Of a stretch of 64,000 nucleotides of DNA, positions 29,316 to 37,997 are shown one piece after another. Origin of the DNA: Herbaspirillum rubrisubalbicans (GTDB lineage Bacteria > Pseudomonadota > Gammaproteobacteria > Burkholderiales > Burkholderiaceae_D); NCBI RefSeq assembly GCF_003719195.1, contig NZ_CP024996.1, positions 2,480,001-2,544,000 on the forward strand, written 5' to 3'. The notes under the pieces were generated by a model, which was not told the origin of the DNA, ran no database searches, and saw only the letters and a program-made list of their open reading frames with translations. Within the stretch, counting starts at the first letter, position 1. Each line of letters opens with the position of its first letter. A program made the position numbers and the translations under genes.

Positions 29316-29345
29316 TGGTTGTAGGTTCAAATCCCGCCCCCACGC
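29312..29345 (+). pseudogene. tRNA 3'-end remnant
   Basis: GGTTGTAGGTTCAAATCC followed by CGCCCCCACGCCCA reads as a T-arm with its TTCAAAT loop plus an acceptor-like 3' tail. The T-stem has a mismatch, and the D-arm, anticodon arm and 5' acceptor strand are missing: the sequence to the left is the LysR-start duplicate. Read antisense it gives GAGFEPTT, a phrase I know from false proteins predicted across tRNA ends. Identity of the parent tRNA is uncertain. Confidence 0.6.
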
Positions 29346-29421
29346 CCATCAACCCCTCCGGGTGATTTCCTGAATGCGTAGCCCGATTCGGCCAACGGTA
29401 ATTCGCATACTTTCGAAGCAG

Positions 29422-29622
29422 ATGATCGACCCAGCGCCAAAATTTGACGTAGAAAATCACTTGGCGGAGATACTGGCAGGCGTAGCTCAAGCGAACCATG
29501 AACTTGACGGACAGCTTGAAGTACAAGCAGTTGAAATAATTCCTGACGATTATCCGAAAAAATCTCAGGTCCAACACATTGCATACAAAATCGCCTGCGC
29601 AGTTTTGAAAAATCAAGTTTAG
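29422..29622 (+). CDS. Small hypothetical protein within the tRNA-remnant insert
   Basis: 66 residues, starting MIDPAPKFDVENHLAEILAG and ending in a Lys-rich helix (QHIAYKIACAVLKNQV). Acidic-then-basic, helical, no membrane segment. Codon use and base composition are AT-richer than neighbours. It lies inside the 464-base stretch between the two LysR-start copies, so it is probably cargo or debris of a former insertion. Family unknown; could also be a non-coding frame. Confidence 0.4.
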   Translation: MIDPAPKFDVENHLAEILAGVAQANHELDGQLEVQAVEIIPDDYPKKSQVQHIAYKIACAVLKNQV

Positions 29623-29726
29623 ATATCTGCTCTCGGCCAGAAGCGTATAACAGGTGCGCTTGTCCGCAGTCGGCCAGAGGCGGATGTTTCCAGTAATCTT
29701 TCAGCTAATTCTGACGGGCAGATAAC

Positions 29727-29779
29727 TGACAACTCCCGCCTTCGCAACCAAGGAATCCCACCGCATGGAATTACGCCAA
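29727..29779. repeat. LysR gene start, right copy of the diverged duplicate
   Basis: Partner of the repeat at 29259-29315. This copy contains the functional start of the LysR regulator at 29765, with AGGAAT at 29751-29756 as a possible ribosome site. Just before it (about 29633-29695) lie two similar CGGCCAGA-containing segments, which resemble small intergenic repeats. Confidence 0.75.
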
Positions 29780-30706
29780 CTGCGCTACTTCGTGGCCATC
29801 GTCGATCATGGTTCGCTCTCGCGCGCAGCGCGTGTGCTGCACATCGCCCAGCCGGCGCTGACCCAGCAGATCCGCCAGCTGGAAGACGAAATGGCGGCGC
29901 AACTGCTGCATCGTTCGGCCCAGGGCGTGATCGCCACCGATGCCGGCAAGGTCTTCTACGAACACGCGCTGGCGATCTTGAAGCAGGTGCAGGATGCCAA
30001 GCAGGCCGTGGCGCAGTCCACCGACAAGCCTGCCGGCACGGTGGCACTGGGCATTCCGCAAAGCGTCTCCAATGCGCTGGCCTTGCCGTTGCTCAACGCA
30101 GTGCGGTCGACCTACCCGGACATCACCCTGCAACTGACCGAGGAATTGACCGGTAACCTGATCACCCAGTTGAAGTCGGGTCGCATCAACCTGGCCGTGC
30201 TGTTCGACGATGGTCAGTTAGCTTCCTTCGCGGCCACACCCATGATCGAGGAAGAGATGATGTACATCACCCGGGCCAAGTCGCAATACGGCGTGAGCGG
30301 CCGCAGGCGCGTACCCCTGACACTTGCCCTCCAGGCACCGCTGATCCTGCCGGGCCTGGCGCATGGCGTGCGTCCGCGCATCGAACAACTGGTCCGATCG
30401 CAGGGCATGAGCCTGGAGACCGTCATCGAAATCAATTCGGTGGCCATCCTGAAGTCGGCCATCCTGGCCGATATCGGCGCCACCATCCTGCCAGTGGCGC
30501 CCCTGCTGGCCGATATCGAACGCGGCGAGATGGTGGCCCATCCGATTGCCGGCGAACCGATCTCGCGCACCCTGGCCCTGTGTGCTTCGCGCAATATCCC
30601 GCTGACCACGGCGGCTGCGGCGGTGGAGCGCTTGGTGCTGGACGTTACCGACCAGTTGTGCCGCTCCGGCCAATGGGGGCATACCCGGGTGCTGGAGCGT
30701 GAATAA
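29765..30706 (+). CDS. LysR-family transcriptional regulator (Nac/CynR-like)
   Basis: 313 residues. N-terminal winged helix (LRQLRYFVAIVDHGSLSRAA then HIAQPALTQQIRQLEDEM) and the periplasmic-binding-like effector domain from about residue 90 (GTVALGIPQSVSNALALPLL). The LARHGVRPRIEQL-type and SVAILKSAILADIGATILP stretches are typical of the nitrogen assimilation control group. No target gene is adjacent. Its upstream region was rebuilt by the repeat described at 29259-29779, so its regulation may differ from that of relatives. Confidence 0.9.
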   Translation: MELRQLRYFVAIVDHGSLSRAARVLHIAQPALTQQIRQLEDEMAAQLLHRSAQGVIATDAGKVFYEHALAILKQVQDAKQAVAQSTDKPAGTVALGIPQSVSNALALPLLNAVRSTYPDITLQLTEELTGNLITQLKSGRINLAVLFDDGQLASFAATPMIEEEMMYITRAKSQYGVSGRRRVPLTLALQAPLILPGLAHGVRPRIEQLVRSQGMSLETVIEINSVAILKSAILADIGATILPVAPLLADIERGEMVAHPIAGEPISRTLALCASRNIPLTTAAAAVERLVLDVTDQLCRSGQWGHTRVLERE

Positions 30707-31007
30707 AGAGGAAATACTCGCGTTTGTGTTCAGTTTTTTTGATGTTGAAGTGAAATTTTCTGAAGCGACGTGATCATCGGTTACACTGATGAGCTGCTGC
30801 AGGACCTAGACTCCAGGTCACCCGACATCTCGTCTGTCTATTTGCGCGAGGGCGCACTTGGGATGCTTTCTTTATAGCTCGCAACATGGCGGCTGACTGC
30901 CTTGGAAGGCGGTCTTTGCAGGCTCTGGCAGCTGGTTCGTCGCAGGTCTGCGGCGCATCGTTCCAGTCCAGTAATATCTTCTTTGCCCTGCGGGGCAGCA
31001 CATCCAG
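30707..31007. other. Upstream region of the diguanylate cyclase gene
   Basis: 301 bases with an AT-rich first third (30720-30765). TACACT at 30782 could be a -10 but no convincing -35 is placed. No gene seen. Confidence 0.4.
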
Positions 31008-32189
31008 ATGAATGCAGCTACAGCCAGTATTGCACTGGCCCTCGTACAATTTTGCGGCGGCGTAGTCATGGCGGGCCTGTTCCTGAACATGCCCAGGGAG
31101 CACTGCACGCGTCAGTGGGCGCTTTCGGGTGGACTGTCAGCGTCGGGCATCTGCATCATGGTGGCCGGCTATGCCGGCCTGGGGGGCGCCTGGAATCCCT
31201 TGCTGCTGTTGATGGGCAACACCTCCTTGTTTGCCGGCTGCCTGACCGCCTGGAGCGGGCTGCGCAGTTTCTACCAGCGGCGCACCGGTCGCTGGCCGGT
31301 GCTGATGGTGGGTGTCTATGCCTTCCTTTTTTCGCTCCTGCTGCTCTATCGGGTCAGCTTTACCAACCGCGCCTACTTGGCCATGTTTGCCTTGCAGGTG
31401 GTGTTCTGGCTGGTACTCATCGAATTCGTGCGCGGCATGTCGGGGCCGGGGGGGGGGCGTTATGGTGGATGGACCTTCGGGCGCTGCATTGGGATCTTTT
31501 CGCTGTTCATCTTCATTACCACCCATCTGGTCCGCTTCGTCTTGTCCTTTTCGCAGCCGGAACTGTTCATCCCGCCAGCCATGAGTACCATCGGCGTGGC
31601 TCTGATCTACATGATCCCCCTTTGCGGATCGCTGCTGTTCTCGGTGTCCCTGATGATGATCTACTTCGAACGCTTGCTGGCCGACAAGCAGCGCCTGGCC
31701 ACCGAAGATGAGTTGACCGGCACCCTGAACCGGCGCGAGCTGGTGCGCTGTGGCGAACTGGCGCTGGCGCAGGCGGTGCAGACCCGACAGCGGCTGACGC
31801 TGGCCTTCATCGATGTGGATCACTTCAAGCTCATCAACGATACCCATGGCCACCTGGCGGGTGACCGCGTGCTGGCCGACATCGGCATCCTGTTGCGCAA
31901 ACACTGCGCCCAGGGTGGCCTGATCGGTCGCTATGGTGGCGAGGAATTCTGCGCCGTGTTCCCCGGCTGGAGCGAAGAGCAGGCGCGTGCCAGTGCCCAG
32001 CACTTGCTGGAAACGGTACGCAACCACGTCTTCGTGCATGGTCAGGAGGTCACCATCAGCGTTGGCCTGGCCGTCCTGCAGCCGGGCCTGGTCATGAGCT
32101 GGGATCAACTGGTGCACGAGGCCGACCAGGCCTTGTACCGCGCCAAGAGCGAAGGGCGCAATGCCTTCCGCATGGCGCTGGCGGCCTGA
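31008..32189 (+). CDS. Membrane-anchored diguanylate cyclase (GGDEF)
   Basis: 393 residues: six or seven hydrophobic helices (about 5-215), then a GGDEF domain from TEDELTGTLNRREL to the end. The active site reads RYGGEEF with the metal and substrate residues FIDVDHFKLINDTHGH intact, so it should make cyclic di-GMP from GTP. The inhibitory I-site RxxD expected five residues before GGEEF is absent (AQGG instead), so product inhibition should be weak or missing. No EAL domain. Confidence 0.92.
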   Translation: MNAATASIALALVQFCGGVVMAGLFLNMPREHCTRQWALSGGLSASGICIMVAGYAGLGGAWNPLLLLMGNTSLFAGCLTAWSGLRSFYQRRTGRWPVLMVGVYAFLFSLLLLYRVSFTNRAYLAMFALQVVFWLVLIEFVRGMSGPGGGRYGGWTFGRCIGIFSLFIFITTHLVRFVLSFSQPELFIPPAMSTIGVALIYMIPLCGSLLFSVSLMMIYFERLLADKQRLATEDELTGTLNRRELVRCGELALAQAVQTRQRLTLAFIDVDHFKLINDTHGHLAGDRVLADIGILLRKHCAQGGLIGRYGGEEFCAVFPGWSEEQARASAQHLLETVRNHVFVHGQEVTISVGLAVLQPGLVMSWDQLVHEADQALYRAKSEGRNAFRMALAA

Positions 32190-32301
32190 ACTTCGCCCCT
32201 TTCTCGCACTCCTCGTTTCCTACAAGTGAATCTGGCACCGTCCTATGCCTTTCGGCAGCGGCTGGCCGCGTCGTTGGTACCCAGCACAAGGAGTTTCGCG
32301 C

Positions 32302-33999
32302 ATGACCAAGTTGCCCACCGCCGATCTGCAGTTGCCGCTGTTCGTCTCCAGCCAGCGTGAATCGCTGACCGACAAGAGCGCCTGGATCGCCTTGCAGGAG
32401 CATTATCAAGACAGTGCCCGCCATTTCCAGCTGGAGCGCCTGTTTGCCGCCGATCTGCAGCGTGGCCAGAGCCTGGTGGCCGAAGGCGCAGGCATCTATC
32501 TCGACTATTCCAAGAACCTGGTGAGTGGCCAGACGATGAGTTTGCTCATACAACTGGCGCGCCAGTGCGGCCTGCAAGACCGCATCGAAGCCATGTTCCG
32601 GGGCGATCGGATCAACGTCACCGAGCAGCGTGCGGTGTTGCATACGGCCTTGCGCAAGCCGGCCGGGGAGCAACTGGTGGTGGAGGGCGAGGAGGTGGTG
32701 GCCCAGGTCCAGCAGGTGCTCACGCGCATGGAAGCCTTTGCCGAGCAGGTGCGCAGCGGCCAATGGACCGGTCACACCGGAGGCCGCATCCGCCACGTGG
32801 TCAACATCGGCATCGGCGGCTCCGACCTGGGGCCGAGCATGGCCCAGGAGGCCTTGCGGGCTTATAGCCAGCATGATCTGAACCTTCACTTCCTGTCGGA
32901 TGTGGACGGCACGGCCCTGCTGGAAACCGTGCGCACGCTGCCGGCGCAGGAGACGCTGTTCATCGTCTGTTCCAAAACCTTCACTACGCTGGAAACCCTC
33001 ACCAATGCCCAGGCAGCGCGCCAGTGGCTGGTCCAGCAACTGGGGGACGAGGCTGCGGTGGCGCGCCACTTCGTGGGGGTGACCAGCAATATCGAAGAGG
33101 CCAGCCGCTTCGGCATCGATCCGACCAACATGTTCGGCTTCTGGGATTGGGTCGGCGGGCGTTATTCGATGACCAGCGCCATTGGGCTGTCGACCATGAT
33201 CGCCATCGGCGCGCAGCATTTCCGCCAACTGCTGGCAGGCTTCCATGCCATGGATGAACACTTTCGCACTACCCCGCTGGAAGCCAACCTGCCGGTCATC
33301 CTGGGGATGCTCACGGTGTGGTACACCAACTTCTTCGGTGCGCGCAGCCAGGCGGTGCTGCCCTATAGCCAGTCCCTGAAGCGCTTGCCGGCCTATCTGC
33401 AGCAGTTGACCATGGAAAGCAATGGCAAGCAGGTGACGCGACAGGGCCAGAGCGTGCATTACCAGACTTCGCCGGTGTACTGGGGCGACAATGGCATCAA
33501 CGGTCAGCATTCCTTTTACCAGTTGCTGCACCAGGGCACGCAGATGGTGCCTTGCGACTTCATCGGCTTTTGCCGGCCAGTGCAAGCCCTAGGCCAGCAA
33601 CATGCGCTGCTCATGGCCAATATGTTCGCCCAGTCCGAAGCCCTGGCCTTCGGCAAGACGGCGCAGCAGGTACGCCAAGAGGGTAGTTCCGAAGAACTGA
33701 CCCCGCACCGCGTTTTCCCCGGCAACCGGCCCAGCAACAGCCTGTTGATCGATCAGCTCACGCCCTACAGCCTGGGCACGCTGGTGGCCTTGTATGAGCA
33801 CAGTGTCTTCACTCAGGGTGTGATCTGGGATATCGATTCCTTCGACCAGTGGGGCGTGGAGCTGGGCAAGCAACTGGCCCGCCGCACGGCGCGCGAATTG
33901 AGCGACCACGCGCAACCCCTGCATCACGACAGTTCCACCAATGCCCTGATCCATCGCTATCGCGCCCGTCAGGATGGGGCGTCGGCGCAGGCGGACTAA
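32302..33999 (+). CDS. pgi: Glucose-6-phosphate isomerase
   Basis: 565 residues, interconverting glucose-6-phosphate and fructose-6-phosphate in the cytosol. Motifs: [49 protein letters not shown] with catalytic Glu upstream region, [17 protein letters not shown], and the C-terminal Lys in NALIHRYRA. Start at 32302 has AAGGAG eight bases upstream; an in-frame Met at 32245 has none. Full length for the bacterial family. Confidence 0.97.
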   Translation: MTKLPTADLQLPLFVSSQRESLTDKSAWIALQEHYQDSARHFQLERLFAADLQRGQSLVAEGAGIYLDYSKNLVSGQTMSLLIQLARQCGLQDRIEAMFRGDRINVTEQRAVLHTALRKPAGEQLVVEGEEVVAQVQQVLTRMEAFAEQVRSGQWTGHTGGRIRHVVNIGIGGSDLGPSMAQEALRAYSQHDLNLHFLSDVDGTALLETVRTLPAQETLFIVCSKTFTTLETLTNAQAARQWLVQQLGDEAAVARHFVGVTSNIEEASRFGIDPTNMFGFWDWVGGRYSMTSAIGLSTMIAIGAQHFRQLLAGFHAMDEHFRTTPLEANLPVILGMLTVWYTNFFGARSQAVLPYSQSLKRLPAYLQQLTMESNGKQVTRQGQSVHYQTSPVYWGDNGINGQHSFYQLLHQGTQMVPCDFIGFCRPVQALGQQHALLMANMFAQSEALAFGKTAQQVRQEGSSEELTPHRVFPGNRPSNSLLIDQLTPYSLGTLVALYEHSVFTQGVIWDIDSFDQWGVELGKQLARRTARELSDHAQPLHHDSSTNALIHRYRARQDGASAQAD

Positions 34000-34053
34000 G
34001 CCTAGCGTCGGGTCGCCATCATTGATCCACAGCGCTGCCCACGAGGAGACACC

Positions 34054-34413
34054 ATGACTACCATCATCGCTGCCCGTTTCGATTTGCAGGAGGACGCCGC
34101 CCAGGCAGTTACCGCGCTCACCGAAGCCGGCTTTGCACAGCGCCATATCAGCCGCTTCTTCGTCAATCCAGCCGGGCAGCATGACCGCTTTGCGCTCGGC
34201 GGCGACCGCGACAAATCGCCCGGCGCCCAAGATACCGACAGCGGTGCGGTGACCGGGGTGGCCGATGAGGCCAAGCAGGACAAGGCGCTGCGACTCTTGC
34301 GCGGCCTGGGGGCGGTCGACATTGAACGCAGCAGCGGTACCATTCGCGATGGCGACTGGATCGATTTCGATCCGCTCTCGGCTCCCGTGCCGCTGGAGGG
34401 ACCGAACGGTTGA
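34054..34413 (+). CDS. Short stress-type protein lacking the expected glycine zipper
   Basis: 119 residues. N-half (MTTIIAARFDLQEDAAQAV, then SRFFVNPAGQHDRF and GGDRDKSPGA) and C-half (LLRGLGAVDIERSSGTI, DGDWIDFDPL) match the two ends of a family I know as glycine-zipper proteins of about 180-190 residues. The Gly/Ala-rich membrane-like centre of that family is missing: here the halves join at about residues 67-72. Function unknown; without the zipper it should be soluble. It follows pgi by 54 bases and ends in a terminator. Confidence 0.75.
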   Translation: MTTIIAARFDLQEDAAQAVTALTEAGFAQRHISRFFVNPAGQHDRFALGGDRDKSPGAQDTDSGAVTGVADEAKQDKALRLLRGLGAVDIERSSGTIRDGDWIDFDPLSAPVPLEGPNG

Positions 34414-34444
34414 GCTGACGGCACCTACCTCATAGCATCCTCCA

Positions 34445-34471
34445 GGCCCGGCAGGCAACTGTCGGGCCTTT
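34445..34471 (+). terminator. Terminator after the short stress-type protein
   Basis: GGCCCGGCAG / CTGTCGGGCC with a GCAA loop, ten pairs including one wobble, then TTT. It separates the pgi unit from the signalling operon. Confidence 0.6.
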
Positions 34472-34543
34472 GCGTTGAGGGCAGCGTAGCGAGGCGTGGA
34501 TGGCGCTTGCCAAGAGCCTGCCCGAACGTGCATATTGTGAGTC

Positions 34544-34549
34544 TATAAT
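34544..34549 (+). promoter_or_regulatory. Candidate -10 box of the signalling operon
   Basis: Perfect TATAAT about 160 bases before the first kinase gene. No good -35 at the usual distance, so an activator or another sigma factor may be needed. Confidence 0.35.
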
Positions 34550-34704
34550 TGCACGTAATCATTGATTACCCTGGAAATCTGCTAGCAGCGCCGAGGGAGC
34601 AGCGAGAAAGAACAATAAGCAGTACCGAAAGGGGGGCGCACTGCTGATCGATCCTGATCGATGACTTTGCACCATGAGAATGATCATGAAGCTGGCGGAC
34701 GCAC

Positions 34705-36309
34705 ATGAGACTACTGACCAGGGGCTTGCTGATCGTTGCCATTCCAAGCCTGTTTGAAGTGTTGCTGTTGGGGGCCTTGTTCAAGGTCCAGGCCGATGCC
34801 GAAGAGGCCGAGCGTTGGGCCGCGCATTCGGCGCAGGTGGTCAACCAGGCCGCCGAGGTGCGCGAGCCGATGTTGCTGGAGTCGGCGCGCATCCGCAATG
34901 CCATCCTGCTGGACCAGACCGATCCCATCAGTCGGGCCGACATGTGGGCCGAGCTGGAGGTCAAGGCTGGCGAACTGGCGCGTCTGGTGGCCGACAATTC
35001 GGCCCAGAGCAATGCGGTGCGCGGCGTGCATGAAGCCATTGCGCGCTACCGCACATGGGCCGACAGTGCGCGCGAACGGATGAGCCGCGGCCAGCGGGAA
35101 GAGTTGATCCGCCAACTGCGCGACGAACAGGGCCCGCATCGGCTCTCCGAATTCCTCTATCGCCTGGATAGCTTCGTGGCCGAGGAGCGCCGCTTGGGCA
35201 CGGAGCGCACCGCGCAATTGCAAGCGGCGCGCTGTTCCCAGACCTGGCTGCTGATCCTGGCGGTACTGGGGTCTATCGTGACGGCAGCACTGGCTTCGCT
35301 GGCCTTCACCCGCAGCATCAGCCGCCGCATTGCGGTCTTGATCACCAATGCCCAGCGTCTGGCCGATGGGCAGACACTGGCCGCCCGCGTGGGCGGCAAT
35401 GATGAGATCTGCCAGCTCGACGATGCTTTGCACCGCAGCAGCGAACGCCTGGCCGAAGCCTCGCGCCAGGCCCTGGGCTATCGCCAGGAGCTGGAGCAGC
35501 GCGCGCGTGAACTGGCCGATGTCAACCACGACCTGCGTCAGCAGACCCAGGACAACGAGATGTTCATCTACAGCGTCTCGCACGACTTGCGCTCGCCGCT
35601 GGTAAACCTGCAGGGCTTCAGCAAGGAAATCACCCACGCCACCCGCGATCTGCTGGATGAGGTCAAGCGCCTGCACCTGCCCGAGGCTGACCGCAATCGC
35701 CTGCGCGCGCTGGTGGAGGAGGATATCCATACCTCGCTGCGCTTCATCCAGAATGCCGTCACCCGTTCGGCCGGCATCATCGACGCCATGCTGCGCCTAT
35801 CGCGCGCCGGTCGGGTGGAATACCAGCCGGTGATGCTGGACATGCACGCCATCGCACAACGCATCGTCTCGGCCATGAACGGCAGTATCCGCGCCAAGGC
35901 GGCGCAGGTGGAGATCGAGCCCGACCTGCCGCCCGCCTATGGCGACCCGACCTCGGTGGAGCAGGTGCTGGGCAATCTGGTGGCCAATGCCGTCAATTAC
36001 CTGGATCCGGCGCGCCAGGGCCACATCACCATTGGCCACGTGCGCCAGGCCGACAACATCGCTGCCGCCCCCAGTCTGGTGACCTATTTCGTGCGCGACA
36101 ACGGCCTGGGCATTCCGGCCGCTTACATGGACAAGATGTTCATCGCCTTCCAGCGCCTGCATGGCAATGCCGCCAAGGGCGAAGGCATCGGCCTGGCGCT
36201 GGTCAAGCGGGTGGTGGAGCGGCATGGCGGGCGCATCTGGGTGGAGTCGGTAGAGGGGCAGGGCAGTTGCTTCTTCGTGGCCCTGCCGGCACGCCCGCCG
36301 GTGATCTGA
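34705..36309 (+). CDS. Sensor histidine kinase (CHASE3-like, HAMP)
   Basis: 534 residues. Helix 1 (about 5-28), a periplasmic helical sensor of CHASE3 type (about 29-170, with the AAHSAQVVNQ start), helix 2 (about 178-200), HAMP, a short coiled coil, then HisKA with phosphoacceptor His in YSVSHDLRSPLVNLQGF and an HATPase domain with VEQVLGNLVANAVNY, DNGLGIP and GEGIGLALVKRVV. The kinase core is of the phytochrome-like type. First gene of a three-gene operon; 32 bases to the response regulator that is its probable partner. Confidence 0.92.
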   Translation: MRLLTRGLLIVAIPSLFEVLLLGALFKVQADAEEAERWAAHSAQVVNQAAEVREPMLLESARIRNAILLDQTDPISRADMWAELEVKAGELARLVADNSAQSNAVRGVHEAIARYRTWADSARERMSRGQREELIRQLRDEQGPHRLSEFLYRLDSFVAEERRLGTERTAQLQAARCSQTWLLILAVLGSIVTAALASLAFTRSISRRIAVLITNAQRLADGQTLAARVGGNDEICQLDDALHRSSERLAEASRQALGYRQELEQRARELADVNHDLRQQTQDNEMFIYSVSHDLRSPLVNLQGFSKEITHATRDLLDEVKRLHLPEADRNRLRALVEEDIHTSLRFIQNAVTRSAGIIDAMLRLSRAGRVEYQPVMLDMHAIAQRIVSAMNGSIRAKAAQVEIEPDLPPAYGDPTSVEQVLGNLVANAVNYLDPARQGHITIGHVRQADNIAAAPSLVTYFVRDNGLGIPAAYMDKMFIAFQRLHGNAAKGEGIGLALVKRVVERHGGRIWVESVEGQGSCFFVALPARPPVI

Positions 36310-36341
36310 AAGCCTTGCAACCTACAACCAAGGAGAACGAG

Positions 36342-36803
36342 ATGGCCACAGAGCAGAGCGTCAACATCATCCTGGTCGAAGACGACGACGGCCATGCCTT
36401 GCTGGTCGAGAAGAACCTGCGGCGCGCCGGCCTGGTCAACGGTTTCACACGGCTGCACGATGGCCAGGCGGCACTGGATTACTTCTTCGGCAGCGAGTTG
36501 CCGCGCAGTGAGCTGCAACAACTGGTGGTACTGCTGGACGTGAACATGCCGCGCGTGAACGGTGTGGAAGTATTGCGCAGGATGAAGCAGGAGCCGGCCA
36601 CGGCAGCTATTCCCGTGATCATGCTCACCACCACCGATGACCCGCGCGAGATCGCCCGTTGCTACGAGGTGGGCTGCAACGTCTACATCACCAAGCCGGT
36701 GGAATATGACGATTTCATCGAGGCGGTGCGGCGCCTGGGCTTCTTCCTGCAGGTGGTCAAGTTGCCCGTGCCGGGCAGCTTGGTGCGTGACAGTGAGGCC
36801 TGA
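36342..36803 (+). CDS. Single-domain response regulator (Rcp1/BphR type)
   Basis: 153 residues, one receiver domain and no output domain. Acidic pair EDDD at the start, phospho-acceptor Asp in VVLLDVNMPRVNGVEVL, switch Thr in MLTTTDDPREI and Lys in ITKPVEY. The long insert ALDYFFGSELPRSEL is typical of the Rcp1 family that pairs with phytochromes. ATG at 36342 has AAGGAG upstream. It overlaps the next gene by one base (TGATG). Confidence 0.93.
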   Translation: MATEQSVNIILVEDDDGHALLVEKNLRRAGLVNGFTRLHDGQAALDYFFGSELPRSELQQLVVLLDVNMPRVNGVEVLRRMKQEPATAAIPVIMLTTTDDPREIARCYEVGCNVYITKPVEYDDFIEAVRRLGFFLQVVKLPVPGSLVRDSEA

Positions 36804-37975
36804 TGAGTACCACTGCCGCCCACGTGTTGGTGCTGGAAGACGATGAAGGTCTGCTGGCGCTGGCCACCCGCGTGCTCAACAAGCATGGTCATCAGGTTAC
36901 CGCCGTGACCGACGCCCAGGCTGCTCATGCCGCAGTGCGCCAGCAGCGACCGGACCTGTTGATCGTGGACTACAACCTGCAGGCCCTGGAGAGTGGCCTG
37001 GATTTCTTCCGCAGCCTGCGCTCGGCAGGGGTGGAGATACCCGCCATCATGGTTTCGGGGGTGTCGGATGAATTGCGTATCATCGAGGCCCTGCGCGCCG
37101 GCATTGCCGATGTGCTGCCCAAGACCAGCGATTACCTGGATTACCTGGCACAGGCCGTGGAGCGCGTGCTGGGACAGCACGCGCTGCAACGCCAGACGCT
37201 GGAAGCGGCCCGTCTGCAGCAGCAGGAGCGCCAGACGCTGCTGCAGGCCGAACGCACCGCGCGTGCCGAAGGCCAGCGCGCGAGCCGGATCAAGGAACAG
37301 TTCGTCGCCACCTTGTCGCAGGATCTGCGTACGCCCTTGAATGCCATCCTCGGCTGGGCCCAGTACCTGCTGCGCGACGCTGCCGATCCGGTCAAGCTGC
37401 ACAAGGGCTTGCAGGTGATCGAGCGCAATGCCCGGCTGCAGGCGCAACTGGTGGAGGAGCTGCTGGACATGAACCGCATCCTTTCCGGCAAGTTGCGTAT
37501 CGCCACCGAGCAGATCACGTTGGAGGAAGTGATGGCCGATGCGGTAGAAGAGGTGCGTAGTGCCGCCGTCGCCAAGACCATCCAGATTGATGCTACCTCG
37601 CCTGCCAGTGGCGTGGTCCTGGGTGATCGCACCCGCCTGCGCCAGATACTGCGCAAGCTCCTGATCAATGCCATTCGCTTCACCCCACCCCAGGGGCGTG
37701 TGGTGTTGTGTTCGCACCAGCGACAGGACGAGATCGAACTGGAGGTCAGCGACACTGGCCGTGGCCTGGCCCCGGCATTGCTGGCGCATCTGCTGGAGCC
37801 GGACGGCCCTAGCCACGCCGGTGCCGGGCTGGGCCTGGGCTTGGCCGTCGTGCGCCAACTGGTGGAATTGCATGGCGGGCGCTTGCGCGCCGAGAGCCCC
37901 GGCCCCGGTCTGGGGGCCAGCTTCTACGTCGCCTTGCCGCTGGCAAGGCCAGCAATCAAGCCACAGGCAAGCTGA
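36803..37975 (+). CDS. Receiver-histidine kinase fusion lacking the phosphoacceptor His (likely pseudokinase)
   Basis: 390 residues: receiver domain (about 5-125) with EDDE, Asp in LLIVDYNLQ, switch Ser in MVSGVSD and Lys in LPKTS; then a coiled coil rich in Gln/Glu; then HisKA (about 160-225) and HATPase (about 265-385). The H-box reads LSQDLRTPLNAILGW: the His is Gln173 (CAG at 37319-37321). The ATP site looks normal (LLINAIRF, DTGRGL, GLGLGLAVVRQL). So it can probably be phosphorylated on its receiver and bind ATP but cannot autophosphorylate in the usual way. Confidence 0.9.
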   Translation: MSTTAAHVLVLEDDEGLLALATRVLNKHGHQVTAVTDAQAAHAAVRQQRPDLLIVDYNLQALESGLDFFRSLRSAGVEIPAIMVSGVSDELRIIEALRAGIADVLPKTSDYLDYLAQAVERVLGQHALQRQTLEAARLQQQERQTLLQAERTARAEGQRASRIKEQFVATLSQDLRTPLNAILGWAQYLLRDAADPVKLHKGLQVIERNARLQAQLVEELLDMNRILSGKLRIATEQITLEEVMADAVEEVRSAAVAKTIQIDATSPASGVVLGDRTRLRQILRKLLINAIRFTPPQGRVVLCSHQRQDEIELEVSDTGRGLAPALLAHLLEPDGPSHAGAGLGLGLAVVRQLVELHGGRLRAESPGPGLGASFYVALPLARPAIKPQAS

Positions 37976-37997
37976 AAACGCAGCGCTGCGGTCAGCT

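Noticed and set aside
29254..29616. A 120-codon - strand frame containing GAGFEPTT
   Set aside because: The phrase is a known artefact of reading a tRNA 3' end backwards; used instead as evidence for the tRNA remnant.
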